Assembly (NCBI GenBank): GCA_002298665.1
Contig: DBKW01000077.1
Coordinates: forward strand, 1 to 7,696
Length of the DNA: 7,696 bases
Origin: Verrucomicrobia bacterium UBA740
Lineage (GTDB): Bacteria > Verrucomicrobiota > Kiritimatiellia > RFP12 > UBA1067
Direction of reading: 5' to 3'
Shown here: positions 1-7,492 of the stretch, piece by piece
Position numbering within the stretch: the stretch's first letter is position 1
How the letters are laid out: each line of letters opens with the position of its first letter
Notes under the pieces: generated by a model
The model's input: only the letters and a program-made list of their open reading frames with translations
Told to the model about the DNA's origin: nothing
Database searches by the model: none
Position numbers and translations under genes: made by a program

Positions 1-21
1 CACGACAGGGTACGCTTTTCC

Positions 22-40
22 CAAGTGAAATTCTCGCTTG
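22..40. repeat. Short imperfect inverted repeat overlapping the -35 element
   Basis: The arms CAAGTGA (22-28) and TCGCTTG (34-40) pair over 7 bp with one G-T wobble around a 5-nt loop. The right arm ends inside the putative -35 box (38-43), so the site could be an operator or simply a chance palindrome. No T-run follows on either strand, which argues against a terminator for an upstream gene. A related hairpin ending in the same TCTCGCTTG string lies near the other end of the window (7633-7648). Confidence 0.25.
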
Positions 41-66
41 AATGAAAACTCAGAATTTGCTATACT
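38..66 (+). promoter_or_regulatory. Sigma-70-like promoter for the three-gene operon
   Basis: A -35 element TTGAAT (38-43, four of six consensus bases) is separated by exactly 17 bp from a -10 element TATACT (61-66, five of six consensus bases). The surrounding 25-65 region is AT-rich against a GC-rich background. Transcription would start at about 72-74, giving an untranslated leader of roughly 240 nt before the first gene at 316. It is the best promoter match seen in the window, and no other strong candidate was noticed upstream of genes 2 or 3. Confidence 0.6.
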
Positions 67-73
67 GGAGACA

Positions 74-315
74 ATGGTAGAAGTCGTGAATGGTGCAACT
101 GGGACAATCGTCCATGCGACGGAGCGCGTAGCTTCGTTGTGCGTGTGTCGCTTTCGGCTGTGGCGGAAAGCGACTCATTTGCACGCCCGGCTGGTGCGGT
201 TCGCCGGTTCGGGAGATCGTTCACGCATACGGCGGTCACGCTAAACGGGACGGCCAAGCGCACCCAAGCCGCGAAGCAATCAGGTCGACAACAACATCAA
301 CAAAGGAGAAAAACG
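74..315 (+). promoter_or_regulatory. Long structured 5' leader of the operon
   Basis: Between the predicted transcription start and the start codon at 316 there are about 240 nt with no convincing gene. The leader holds a perfect 9-bp hairpin, GTCGCTTTC (147-155) pairing with GAAAGCGAC (166-174) around a 10-nt loop. An outer pairing of GTGC (139-142) with GCAC (181-184) is also possible. A second hairpin follows, CCGGC (187-191) with GCCGG (203-207). The 3' end (about 270-315) is A-rich and unstructured, ending in the ribosome binding site AAAGGAG. I do not recognise a known riboswitch or T-box. The leader could be a post-transcriptional control element or only an unusually long untranslated region. 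Confidence 0.35.
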
Positions 316-1560
316 ATGAAGATGCGAAAACGGGCGTGCGTTGCGGGGGCTTTCTGTCTCGGTTTGACGCTTTCGGTCGGGGCGACGACCTGGACCTACA
401 CGCCGGGGAAGGAGAATCCCAATATCATCGGCACCGTCACCGACGGACAATGGACGCTGAAGGTGACAGGGTTCGACAAGGAGAATGGCGTTCTCAGGTT
501 TGCGAGTAATTGGGGAAAATCCATCATCAAGGATTGGACCGAGCCGACCGACTCTGCTTCGCGCGGCGTTCTCGACCTGCGCAGTCCGCTTAAAATCTCA
601 GAAAACGGGCAAGAAACGACGATCACGAACGTTGTCGCAGGAGGTTCGGCCTTTTCGTGGTCGACCAACCTTGTCGCGTTCTCCTGCGACATGCTCACCT
701 TCCACGGGGCGGATAACTCCCAGTTCGCGGGCAACGCGAACCTGACGCGAATCGAAATCGGCGGCGGCGCGGACAGCTTGCCAAACCTCCTCCTGAACAA
801 GAACCCGAAACTGAAGACCGTCAAGTTCGACTTCCCCGCATTGCGTTCGGTCTATGGGATTTTCGGCAATGAAACAAGCCCCGATCCGATCGACGTGGGG
901 ACGATTGCCGTGCCTGCCGTGACGAACATTGCCGACTGGTCCCTTAACCGGAAGTGTGTCGCCGGCGACCTCGTGCTCACGAACATCGCGGTGATGGGGA
1001 CGGGCACATTCTCCGGCGCAAGCCTGACGAACGTATTTCTTGGCGGGCCGCTGACGCAGTTGGGCGAGAATGTGTTTAAAGGGCGTACGGTCACGAACAT
1101 CGTGCTCGACCTGCCGGAGCTTGCGGCCGCCGCCAAATCGTCCTTTGGCGAACAGAGATACATCCGCAGCGTGGAGTTCCGGCGCACGCCGGCCGGCGGC
1201 ATGGGGCTCGCGACGAACATAATCGCACATGCGGCGTGGGGAAACAACAACCTCGGGAGCAACGGCTATCTGATTGACGGGAGCTGGCGGCCCAACAATC
1301 TGCGAATCTACGTTTCGAAGAAGCAGTGGACGCCAGAAGAGACAGAGGTTTATGACGCGACGAACAATCCGACAGGGTTCTTCCTGGGCAGGGAGACCTT
1401 CACGAAAAAGGAGAAGGAGATGATTCAGGGCGATTCCACGCTCGGCAAGGCGTTTGGCGTGTGCGTGCGTGTCGCCAACGGAAAGCTCGTCCGGCAGGCG
1501 TTTTTCGTGCACAAGCCCTCGCCGCACGATCCGAAGGGGTTTGCGCTTCACTTCCGGTAG
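316..1560 (+). CDS. Secreted leucine-rich-repeat (BspA/LRR_5-like) protein
   Basis: This 414-residue protein has no catalytic motif that I can see. The start at 316 is chosen because AAAGGAG lies at 302-308, 7 nt upstream, and because the first 23 residues form a clean signal peptide: basic KMRKR, a hydrophobic core, then VGA before TTW. An in-frame start at 139 would add 59 residues that bury this signal. Residues about 24-140 are beta-rich with aromatic residues. Residues about 142-305 contain irregular repeats of roughly 20-26 residues with the pattern L-x-x-V/I-x-L/F (for example LTNVFLGG, VTNIVLDL, YIRSVEF), typical of BspA-type LRR_5 proteins. The tail (about 320-414) is charged and has no membrane anchor or sorting signal that I recognise. 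It is the first gene of the operon, 49 nt before the large glycosidase gene. LRR_5 proteins often mediate surface adhesion or protein binding; a substrate- or partner-binding role here is inference. Its codon use looks less GC-rich than that of the two enzyme genes. Confidence 0.8.
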   Translation: MKMRKRACVAGAFCLGLTLSVGATTWTYTPGKENPNIIGTVTDGQWTLKVTGFDKENGVLRFASNWGKSIIKDWTEPTDSASRGVLDLRSPLKISENGQETTITNVVAGGSAFSWSTNLVAFSCDMLTFHGADNSQFAGNANLTRIEIGGGADSLPNLLLNKNPKLKTVKFDFPALRSVYGIFGNETSPDPIDVGTIAVPAVTNIADWSLNRKCVAGDLVLTNIAVMGTGTFSGASLTNVFLGGPLTQLGENVFKGRTVTNIVLDLPELAAAAKSSFGEQRYIRSVEFRRTPAGGMGLATNIIAHAAWGNNNLGSNGYLIDGSWRPNNLRIYVSKKQWTPEETEVYDATNNPTGFFLGRETFTKKEKEMIQGDSTLGKAFGVCVRVANGKLVRQAFFVHKPSPHDPKGFALHFR

Positions 1561-1609
1561 GATTCGACGGACGATTTGCGCACAAACGACAGAAAGGGAA
1601 AAGAGAATC

Positions 1610-4600
1610 ATGAAGAGATGGTTTTGGGCGGGATGCGTTCTCGCTTTGGGGTTGACCGCGCGCGCCGGACTGGGCGAGATGCCGGCGGAGTGGGCCGCGG
1701 CGAAGAACTGGCTCGTGCCGTGGACGGACGGGAAGCGGGCGGTCGTCCGCGACTTCAAGGGCAACGATCTCCTGGAACTGACCCGGAACAATTTCGCGTA
1801 TCCGTGCGTGGACGAAAAGAAGGAGCAGTACTGGACGGTCAGGGCGGACGTGAAGGACGCCGTCCAGCTGGATCCGCAGATCGTGCGCGTCAACTACGGG
1901 CTGAAGAATCCGGACATCAAGGAGGCGTATTCGCTGATTGTCTCGGAGGGCGGTCCGCGGTTGCGGATCGAGACGCGCGTCGTGATGGCGGCGGGGGCGA
2001 AGAAGTTCGGGACGGGCGCGACGCCCGGGGCGCTCTGCCGCAACGTCATCGCGCTCAATCCCGTCGGCAAGACCGCGCTCGGCAAGGCGTTCTGCCGCGG
2101 CGGGGTGTGGAAGAAGCCCGCGGACGGCGAGGCGTACGAGGCGGGGGGCGCGACGCTGGTGCCGTACGAGACGCCGGAAGGCGGGCTCTTCCTGTGGAAC
2201 GACACGATCGGGGCGTTCCGCAGAAAGCCTTCCGTCGAAATGTGCATCAAATACCGGCCGATCGACCCGGCGGAAGCCCTGCGCGACGCCAAACTGACGG
2301 CGGAAAACGCCAAGGGCGTGATCATGCCGGCGACGGGCGAGTACTTCGCGCAGACGCAGGGGGCGGGCGCCGCGGACGCGGCGAAGACGCCGGAAGAGGC
2401 CGCGGACGCCGGCGAGCGCGCCTATTCGAACGTCATCAACCTCTATCTCCTGCCGGACAAGGACGCCGCGTCCGCGGCGACGGCGCTCCAGACGGGCGCG
2501 GCGCTCGCGGCGGGCATCGCGACCGGCAAGGACTTCAATCTCTTCGATTCGGCCAAGGAACGCGCCGCGTTCACGGTTTCGATGATGAACCCGAAGAACG
2601 CGACGAACAGCGTGACCTGCCGCGTCACGGCGCGCAACTACGACGGCAAGGTCGATCTGGACGAGACGTTCAAGCTCGTCCTCGCGCCCTACGAGTCCGT
2701 CAAGCGGTCCTTCCGGCTGCCGAAGCGGACGCGCGAATACTGGTTCGTGGACGCCGCGTTCGACGACGGGCGCACCAACTCCTTCGTGCGGGCGGACGTG
2801 GCGACGATCGAGCCGTACAGGTACAAGTCGCTCGACACGAGCGTCATGGGCATCGCCGCCAGCTTCAACATCCCTTCGGAGGAGGCCTGCGACCGGCTCC
2901 TGACGCGGATGGGCGCGCGGTGGATCCGCTCCTCGTCGGGCTTCGATACGGAAAAGTACGCGAAGAAGAACCGCCGCGGCATCCTCTCGTTCCATCTGGA
3001 CGGCAAAGCGACGAACGAGGTCCAGCGCCTCGCGTTCGCGACGGCGAAGCTGAAGGAGGCCGCCGCGCGGGACTGCCCGATCGTGGAAATCGGCAACGAA
3101 CTGAACTTCGGGGCGCGCGGCGCGGAAGTCGACCGGCGCGTGAACTACTACCGCGACTGGCTGAAGGCGTTCCACGACGCCCGCGCCGCGCTGAAACTGG
3201 AGAAGAAAATCAAGATTTCCACGTTCGGCTTCGCCGGATGCATCGACGGCGGGGCTTTCTACAACGCGATGGACAAGGCCGGGTGCTGGCAGTACTGCGA
3301 CATCCTCTCGCTCCATCCCGGGCGGCTCAACCAGACGCCCGACAATCCCGGACCGGACTGGCAGTGGAACTACCGTCCGCAAATCCGCACGACGAAGGGC
3401 TTCATCGCCCGCATGCGCAAGAAAGGCCATCCGCTCGGGCTCATCCTGACGGAAGTCTACGCCCGCACCCCGCCGAACATGAACGATTCGGACTCGACGC
3501 GCAGTGCGACGGAAAACCTGATTCTTTCCTGCATGCTCGCCAAGGTCGAGGGGGCCCTCGCGCTCAACTGGTACCAGATGCACGATTCGGTGCACTCCAA
3601 CATCGGCGGCATCAACGAGAACAACAAGGAATACCACTACGGCCTTCTGCGGCGGGACGGGACGGTCAAACCCGTGCTGCTCTCTTTCTGCACGATTTCG
3701 GAGGCGCTGGACGGGGCGACGTTCAGCCGCGAAGCCAGCTACGGCGACCGGCGCAAGGCGTGGTTCTTCGACACGCCCCGCGGCGAAATGGCGATAATCT
3801 ACGACCGCAAGGACGGCTACTATCCGTATGACGGCATGTTCACGGGCCGTCCCTTCACCGGACACCTCGAGCCCTGGCTCGACCACTGGAAGAGCCACAC
3901 CCCCTACGTCTTCACCGCCCCGAAGGGATACGTCGTCGTGCGCGACGCGATCGGGCGCACGCGCAAGATCAAGGCGGACAGGAAGGGCCGCGTGACGCTC
4001 ACGCTGAGCGGTGCGCCGCTTATCGTCTACGGCCTGGGCGCCCCGGTGTCCGGGAAGGAGAAAAACGGCGCGGCGGCGTGGGGGCTTGTCGCCGCGGACG
4101 GCGCGACGGATGCGGAACTGGCGGCGTTCAAGAATGCGGGCGGCGGCTTCGTCTTCGACGAAGCCCGCGAAGGATTCGCCGAATACCTCTATCTGGACGA
4201 AGACGTCGTGCGCAGCCTGCCGGAGAACAACGCGAGCGCCCTCGAGGATCTGCAGAACCAGTATGACCGCGGCGTGCGCCGCGTGATCGTCCCGATGACC
4301 GTCAAGCCCGAGGGAAGCGACTGGGCGGCCAAGCGGGAAAACGGCATCGAACAGGGGCAGGCGTGGGCAAAGCGGCTCGCGCCCTACGCCGCGGCGCGGA
4401 AGGCCCACCCGGACACCACGCCCGAGATCTGGGTCCTCCCGAAGGGCGATTTCGGCGCGGCGCTCTTCAACGGCGTCCGCGAACTGGCGGACGGGATCGC
4501 GCTCTTCTGGGAGAACTTCCCCTGGGTCGAGCCCCGGAAGATGCTTGGCGACTTTGCCGGGAAGGCGCAATGGGCGGATTTGCCGGTGCTGGCGCTCAAT

Positions 4601-5215
4601 TTCGGCCCGGTCGGATACAACGTTTTCCAGGACAAGGGACGCGAGACGGAACTTGCGGACGCCCAGTTCTTCGGCTCCCTCTTCCTGCTCACGACGCAAC
4701 CGTCCTGCCGCGCGGTCGCCTTCACGAACCTGCGCGACGCCCCGGCGGGCGAGTCCGCGTTGGGCACGACGGCGCTCGCCGCGACAATCACGGACAAGAT
4801 CAATCGCTATGCCCCGTTTTCCGGCCTCTTCGGGACGGGCGGCGACGGGAAGAGCCGCCTGAAAGCCGCGGCGTTCGTGCACGAGCTGACCCGGGACGCT
4901 TCAGGTTTCGAGCTGAACATCTCGCGGACGGGCCTGCGGACGATCCGCTTCTGGAAGGGACGGGAACTGTGCGCCATCGCGTGGCAAGGCGACCGCAACC
5001 GGATCTACGGCTGGCGGATAGACGACCTCTCGGGGGATCCCGAGCCGAAGGAAGCGACGGTCGAGGTCCGGACGGCGCAGAAGGGCTTCCGCGTCTGCGA
5101 CGTCTATGGACAGGAGACGGATGTCCGCGCGAAAAACCGCAAGGCGACCATCCAGGTCGGCGACGTCCCGGTCGTGATCTGCGGCATCAAAAGCCTGACG
5201 GAGGTCAAGAAATGA
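1610..5215 (+). CDS. Large secreted clan GH-A glycoside hydrolase with a degenerate second barrel
   Basis: This 1201-residue protein starts at 1610, behind an AAAGGGA-type purine run (1593-1606). The start is chosen because it yields a signal peptide ending in ARA (17-19). Residues about 20-405 are beta-rich modules with an Ala-rich stretch near 240-270. Residues about 407-660 read as a (beta/alpha)8 barrel. VEIGNELN carries the probable acid/base Glu497, ILTEVYAR the probable nucleophile Glu615, and SLHPG and LNWYQ mark late strands. The 118-residue spacing of the two Glu fits retaining clan GH-A enzymes, with GH39-like relatives the nearest that come to mind, but I cannot assign a family. 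A beta-sandwich follows and ends in a V-x-D-x-x-G ... P-x-x-V-x-G signature (Asp779, Pro803). Residues 824-1192 appear to repeat the barrel plus sandwich, ending in a matching signature (Asp1164, Pro1187) but lacking both catalytic Glu. It probably acts outside the cytoplasm on a polysaccharide; the substrate is unknown. The stop codon overlaps the next gene's ATG. Confidence 0.85.
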   Translation: MKRWFWAGCVLALGLTARAGLGEMPAEWAAAKNWLVPWTDGKRAVVRDFKGNDLLELTRNNFAYPCVDEKKEQYWTVRADVKDAVQLDPQIVRVNYGLKNPDIKEAYSLIVSEGGPRLRIETRVVMAAGAKKFGTGATPGALCRNVIALNPVGKTALGKAFCRGGVWKKPADGEAYEAGGATLVPYETPEGGLFLWNDTIGAFRRKPSVEMCIKYRPIDPAEALRDAKLTAENAKGVIMPATGEYFAQTQGAGAADAAKTPEEAADAGERAYSNVINLYLLPDKDAASAATALQTGAALAAGIATGKDFNLFDSAKERAAFTVSMMNPKNATNSVTCRVTARNYDGKVDLDETFKLVLAPYESVKRSFRLPKRTREYWFVDAAFDDGRTNSFVRADVATIEPYRYKSLDTSVMGIAASFNIPSEEACDRLLTRMGARWIRSSSGFDTEKYAKKNRRGILSFHLDGKATNEVQRLAFATAKLKEAAARDCPIVEIGNELNFGARGAEVDRRVNYYRDWLKAFHDARAALKLEKKIKISTFGFAGCIDGGAFYNAMDKAGCWQYCDILSLHPGRLNQTPDNPGPDWQWNYRPQIRTTKGFIARMRKKGHPLGLILTEVYARTPPNMNDSDSTRSATENLILSCMLAKVEGALALNWYQMHDSVHSNIGGINENNKEYHYGLLRRDGTVKPVLLSFCTISEALDGATFSREASYGDRRKAWFFDTPRGEMAIIYDRKDGYYPYDGMFTGRPFTGHLEPWLDHWKSHTPYVFTAPKGYVVVRDAIGRTRKIKADRKGRVTLTLSGAPLIVYGLGAPVSGKEKNGAAAWGLVAADGATDAELAAFKNAGGGFVFDEAREGFAEYLYLDEDVVRSLPENNASALEDLQNQYDRGVRRVIVPMTVKPEGSDWAAKRENGIEQGQAWAKRLAPYAAARKAHPDTTPEIWVLPKGDFGAALFNGVRELADGIALFWENFPWVEPRKMLGDFAGKAQWADLPVLALNFGPVGYNVFQDKGRETELADAQFFGSLFLLTTQPSCRAVAFTNLRDAPAGESALGTTALAATITDKINRYAPFSGLFGTGGDGKSRLKAAAFVHELTRDASGFELNISRTGLRTIRFWKGRELCAIAWQGDRNRIYGWRIDDLSGDPEPKEATVEVRTAQKGFRVCDVYGQETDVRAKNRKATIQVGDVPVVICGIKSLTEVKK

Positions 5216-7278
5216 CGCGGCGACACATCTATATCGGCATTCTCTTCGCGGCGCTGGCCGCCCCGGCGGCGGAGGCGGCGCGTCCGGCCAGCGGGCTCGA
5301 GCCGGACGGACGCTATGCGGAACGTGCGTTCCCAGCGCCGGACGACCACCTCCTCGGGCGTTCAAAACAGACCGTGAACGGGCGTGAGGTGACGTGCGCG
5401 ACATACGAACGCCAGTCGCGGAAGATCTACGCCCTGTGGTACTCGGGGAAAGACGCGCAGGCGCATCCCGGCTACGAGCCGGGCGATGTCGTTCTCGACG
5501 GATTCAATCTTTACGTCCCTGTCTGGGTGGATCCGCAGACGGGCGAGATCGGGCGCGTGCCGGCGACGAACATCGTCCGGCAAGGCGCACGCGCCGTCCT
5601 GAAGGGGATTCCGCTCGCGGCTGCGCCCGTCCTGATCGCGAATACGGATCTGGTGCCGCGCCAGACCGTTTGGGAGGAGATGACGCCAGCCGAGATCGTC
5701 GACGCGCTTTACCGTCCGCACCAGGAAATGCGCAGCTGGGCGGGGAAACGCCTGCTGGTCAAGATGCCCGTCGCGAACGAACCCTGGGCGAAGATGGAGA
5801 CGCGCGATTTTCTGCCCTGCTTCGACAAGTTCGGCCAGTTCAAGTGGCGGGAGTGGCCGGGGAAGACGCATTCCGAGGCGGAGTTGCGCGCGGCGGTCCG
5901 TGAAGAGGAAGCCGACCTTGCGGCGCATCCCGGCCCGGCGGACCGCGATCGCTACGGCGGCTGGACGAAGGGCCCGAAGCAACGGGCGACGGGACGGTTC
6001 TATCCGAAGAAGATCGACGGGAAGTGGTGGCTTGTCGACCCCGAAGGGAATCTCTTCTGGAGCTGGGGTGCGGTGCGCGTGACGCCCAGTTCGGCGCTCA
6101 CGCCCCTCAACGGCAATCCGCGCACGCCCTGCGTCGGCGGTGCGATGCCCGACCGAGACGTCCTTTTCGAGGGGCTGCCGAAGCCGGGCGACCCGCTCGC
6201 GCAATTCTACGGCACGTACGACGCGCTCCTGCTGCCGTTCTACCTCAAGCGCGGCGAAACGCGGCGTTTCGACTTCTCCGCCGCGAACCTCTACCGCAAG
6301 TACGGCGCGGACTGGTTCGCGAAATTCGCCGACTCCTGCCATCGCCGCCTGCGGAGCTGGGGCGCGAACACGATCGCCAATTCCTCCGATTTGCGCATCT
6401 GCCTGCAGGACCGGACGCCCTACGCCGAACGCGTGGAGGTATCGTCGCGTCCGATCGCCGGCAGTTGGGGGACGTGGAAGAAGTTCCGCGATCCGTTCGA
6501 CCCGACGTTCCGCACGTCCATTCTGGAGGCGCTCGCCAAACAGAGCCGCGCGGCGCACGACCCGTGGTGCATCGGATTCTTCATCGACAACGAGATCGAG
6601 TGGGGCGCGAAGCCTGCGGATCTTGCGCGCTGGACGCTCCGCAGCCCGGACGGCCAGCCGGCGAAAATCGCGTTTCTGAAGCGGCTCGCGGCGAAGGGGA
6701 TCGCCTGGACGGGCGACGAAGACAAGATTCCCGAGGCGGAGCTCGTCGCGTTCACGGACGCGCTGGTGGAGGAATACTTCAAACGTACGCGCGAGGCGGT
6801 GAAGGAATTCGACAAGGGACTTCTCTATCTCGGGTGCCGCTTCGCCGGCAACGGCCGCCCCTGGGCCGTCAAGGCGTGCGCCAAATATGCGGACGTGGTC
6901 AGCTTCAACATCTATACGGACGCGCTCGCGGATTGGCGTCTTCCGGACGGGCTCGACGCCCCTGTCCTTATAGGCGAATTCCACTTCGGCGCGCACGACC
7001 GCGGACTGTTCGGTTCCGGACTTGTCAATGCGGGCAGCCAGGAAGGGCGCGCCGCGGCGCTGAAGGCGTATGTCGAGTCCGCCCTGCGCAATCCGCAAAT
7101 CGTCGGCGTGCATTGGCACCAATTCTCCGACCAGGCGACGTCCGGGCGGTTCGACGGCGAGCATTTCCAGGTCGGGTGGACGGATATTTGCGACAGGCCC
7201 TACCCCGAAACCGTCCGTGCGCTGCGCGAAGTGGGGTATCCGCTCTACGAGACGCGCATGGCGGAAAAGAATAGGTGA
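5212..7278 (+). CDS. Secreted GH50-like glycoside hydrolase (beta-agarase/beta-galactosidase type)
   Basis: This 688-residue protein starts at an ATG overlapping the previous stop (ATGA), with GGAGGT at 5200-5205 placed 6 nt upstream, so translational coupling is likely. A signal peptide spans about residues 1-23 (TRRHIYIG, hydrophobic core, AEAA). Residues about 24-190 form a module I do not recognise. From about residue 200 the sequence resembles GH50: DKFGQF (205-210), DRYGGW (246-251), DGKWWLVDPEGNLFW (269-283) and SWGANT (382-387). Next comes IDNEIEWG with the probable acid/base Glu461, then IGEFHFGAHDRG with the probable nucleophile Glu589. The end is HWHQFSDQ plus a Trp/Asp-rich closing segment. 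GH50 is a clan GH-A retaining family whose characterised members cleave beta-1,4 linkages in agarose. Divergent members occur in organisms not known to degrade agar, so activity on another galactan or galactoside is equally possible. Operon partnership with another exported clan GH-A enzyme suggests joint attack on one glycan. Confidence 0.85.
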   Translation: MTRRHIYIGILFAALAAPAAEAARPASGLEPDGRYAERAFPAPDDHLLGRSKQTVNGREVTCATYERQSRKIYALWYSGKDAQAHPGYEPGDVVLDGFNLYVPVWVDPQTGEIGRVPATNIVRQGARAVLKGIPLAAAPVLIANTDLVPRQTVWEEMTPAEIVDALYRPHQEMRSWAGKRLLVKMPVANEPWAKMETRDFLPCFDKFGQFKWREWPGKTHSEAELRAAVREEEADLAAHPGPADRDRYGGWTKGPKQRATGRFYPKKIDGKWWLVDPEGNLFWSWGAVRVTPSSALTPLNGNPRTPCVGGAMPDRDVLFEGLPKPGDPLAQFYGTYDALLLPFYLKRGETRRFDFSAANLYRKYGADWFAKFADSCHRRLRSWGANTIANSSDLRICLQDRTPYAERVEVSSRPIAGSWGTWKKFRDPFDPTFRTSILEALAKQSRAAHDPWCIGFFIDNEIEWGAKPADLARWTLRSPDGQPAKIAFLKRLAAKGIAWTGDEDKIPEAELVAFTDALVEEYFKRTREAVKEFDKGLLYLGCRFAGNGRPWAVKACAKYADVVSFNIYTDALADWRLPDGLDAPVLIGEFHFGAHDRGLFGSGLVNAGSQEGRAAALKAYVESALRNPQIVGVHWHQFSDQATSGRFDGEHFQVGWTDICDRPYPETVRALREVGYPLYETRMAEKNR

Positions 7279-7431
7279 TTTTTGGTCTGGGTTCGGGGCG
7301 GAGGGGACCTATTGGCGGGCAGGATGGCGGAAATTGCAAGCCTCCAGGTCCGGTTTGCCAAACAGAAAGTGTACGGACGGGGAAGAAGGACGATAGCCGG
7401 TTGACCCAATACGGTGTACGTTTTCCCTTCT

Positions 7432-7492
7432 TGGCCTCGCCGGGACGATGATGCCGTTGCGCCGGAACGGGTACCCCGTCTCGCCGGGACGG
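7432..7492. repeat. 22-bp periodic repeat forming tandem hairpins
   Basis: The core CGCCGGRACG occurs three times at exact 22-bp spacing (7438-7447, 7460-7469, 7482-7491). Copies two and three form hairpins: CCGTT (7454-7458) with AACGG (7466-7470), and CCGTC (7476-7480) with GACGG (7488-7492). Both have a 7-nt loop ending in CGCCGG. The loop-closing pair changes from T-A to C-G between copies, a compensatory change. The first copy keeps the loop TCGCCGG (7437-7443) but its left arm is broken. An exact inverted copy of the second core, CGTTCCGGCG, lies at 7529-7538. It could be a 3' untranslated RNA element, a protein-binding array or part of a dispersed intergenic repeat. Confidence 0.55.

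Noticed and set aside
74..244. A 56-codon leaderless open frame starting at ATG 74, close to the predicted transcription start
   Set aside because: Arg- and Cys-rich composition, no recognisable product, GGAG only 3 nt from the ATG, and it runs through the perfect hairpin of the leader. A leader peptide cannot be excluded but is not supported.
139..315. Upstream extension of the LRR protein to an ATG at 139
   Set aside because: It would place 59 basic, low-complexity residues before a well-formed signal peptide, and the strong AAAGGAG site serves the ATG at 316.
1561..1609. Possible terminator or promoter between genes 1 and 2
   Set aside because: No stable hairpin, T-run or -35/-10 pair is visible in these 49 bases; they hold only the purine-rich ribosome binding site.
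1634..1638. Lipoprotein signal (Cys9 after WAG) in the large glycosidase
   Set aside because: Position -3 is Trp, the Cys lies before most of the hydrophobic core, and a standard signal peptidase I site (ARA, residues 17-19) follows.
1576..3831. A 751-codon + strand open frame in another phase inside the large glycosidase gene
   Set aside because: Its translation is Arg/Gly/Asp-rich without conserved motifs; the overlapping frame encodes the clear glycosidase.
1400..4882. A 1160-codon open frame on the minus strand opposite the large glycosidase gene
   Set aside because: It is Arg/Val/Ala/Asp-rich with no recognisable domain, signal or ribosome binding site. It mirrors the GC-rich third positions of the + strand gene, which has a signal peptide and catalytic motifs.
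5362..7164. A 600-codon minus-strand open frame opposite the GH50-like gene
   Set aside because: Same cause: low-complexity Arg/Val/Leu-rich translation, no motif, fully overlapped by a recognisable enzyme gene.
7432..7492. CRISPR array
   Set aside because: The repeated core is only about 10-12 bp, the period is 22 bp with no unique spacers of normal length, and no cas gene is near.
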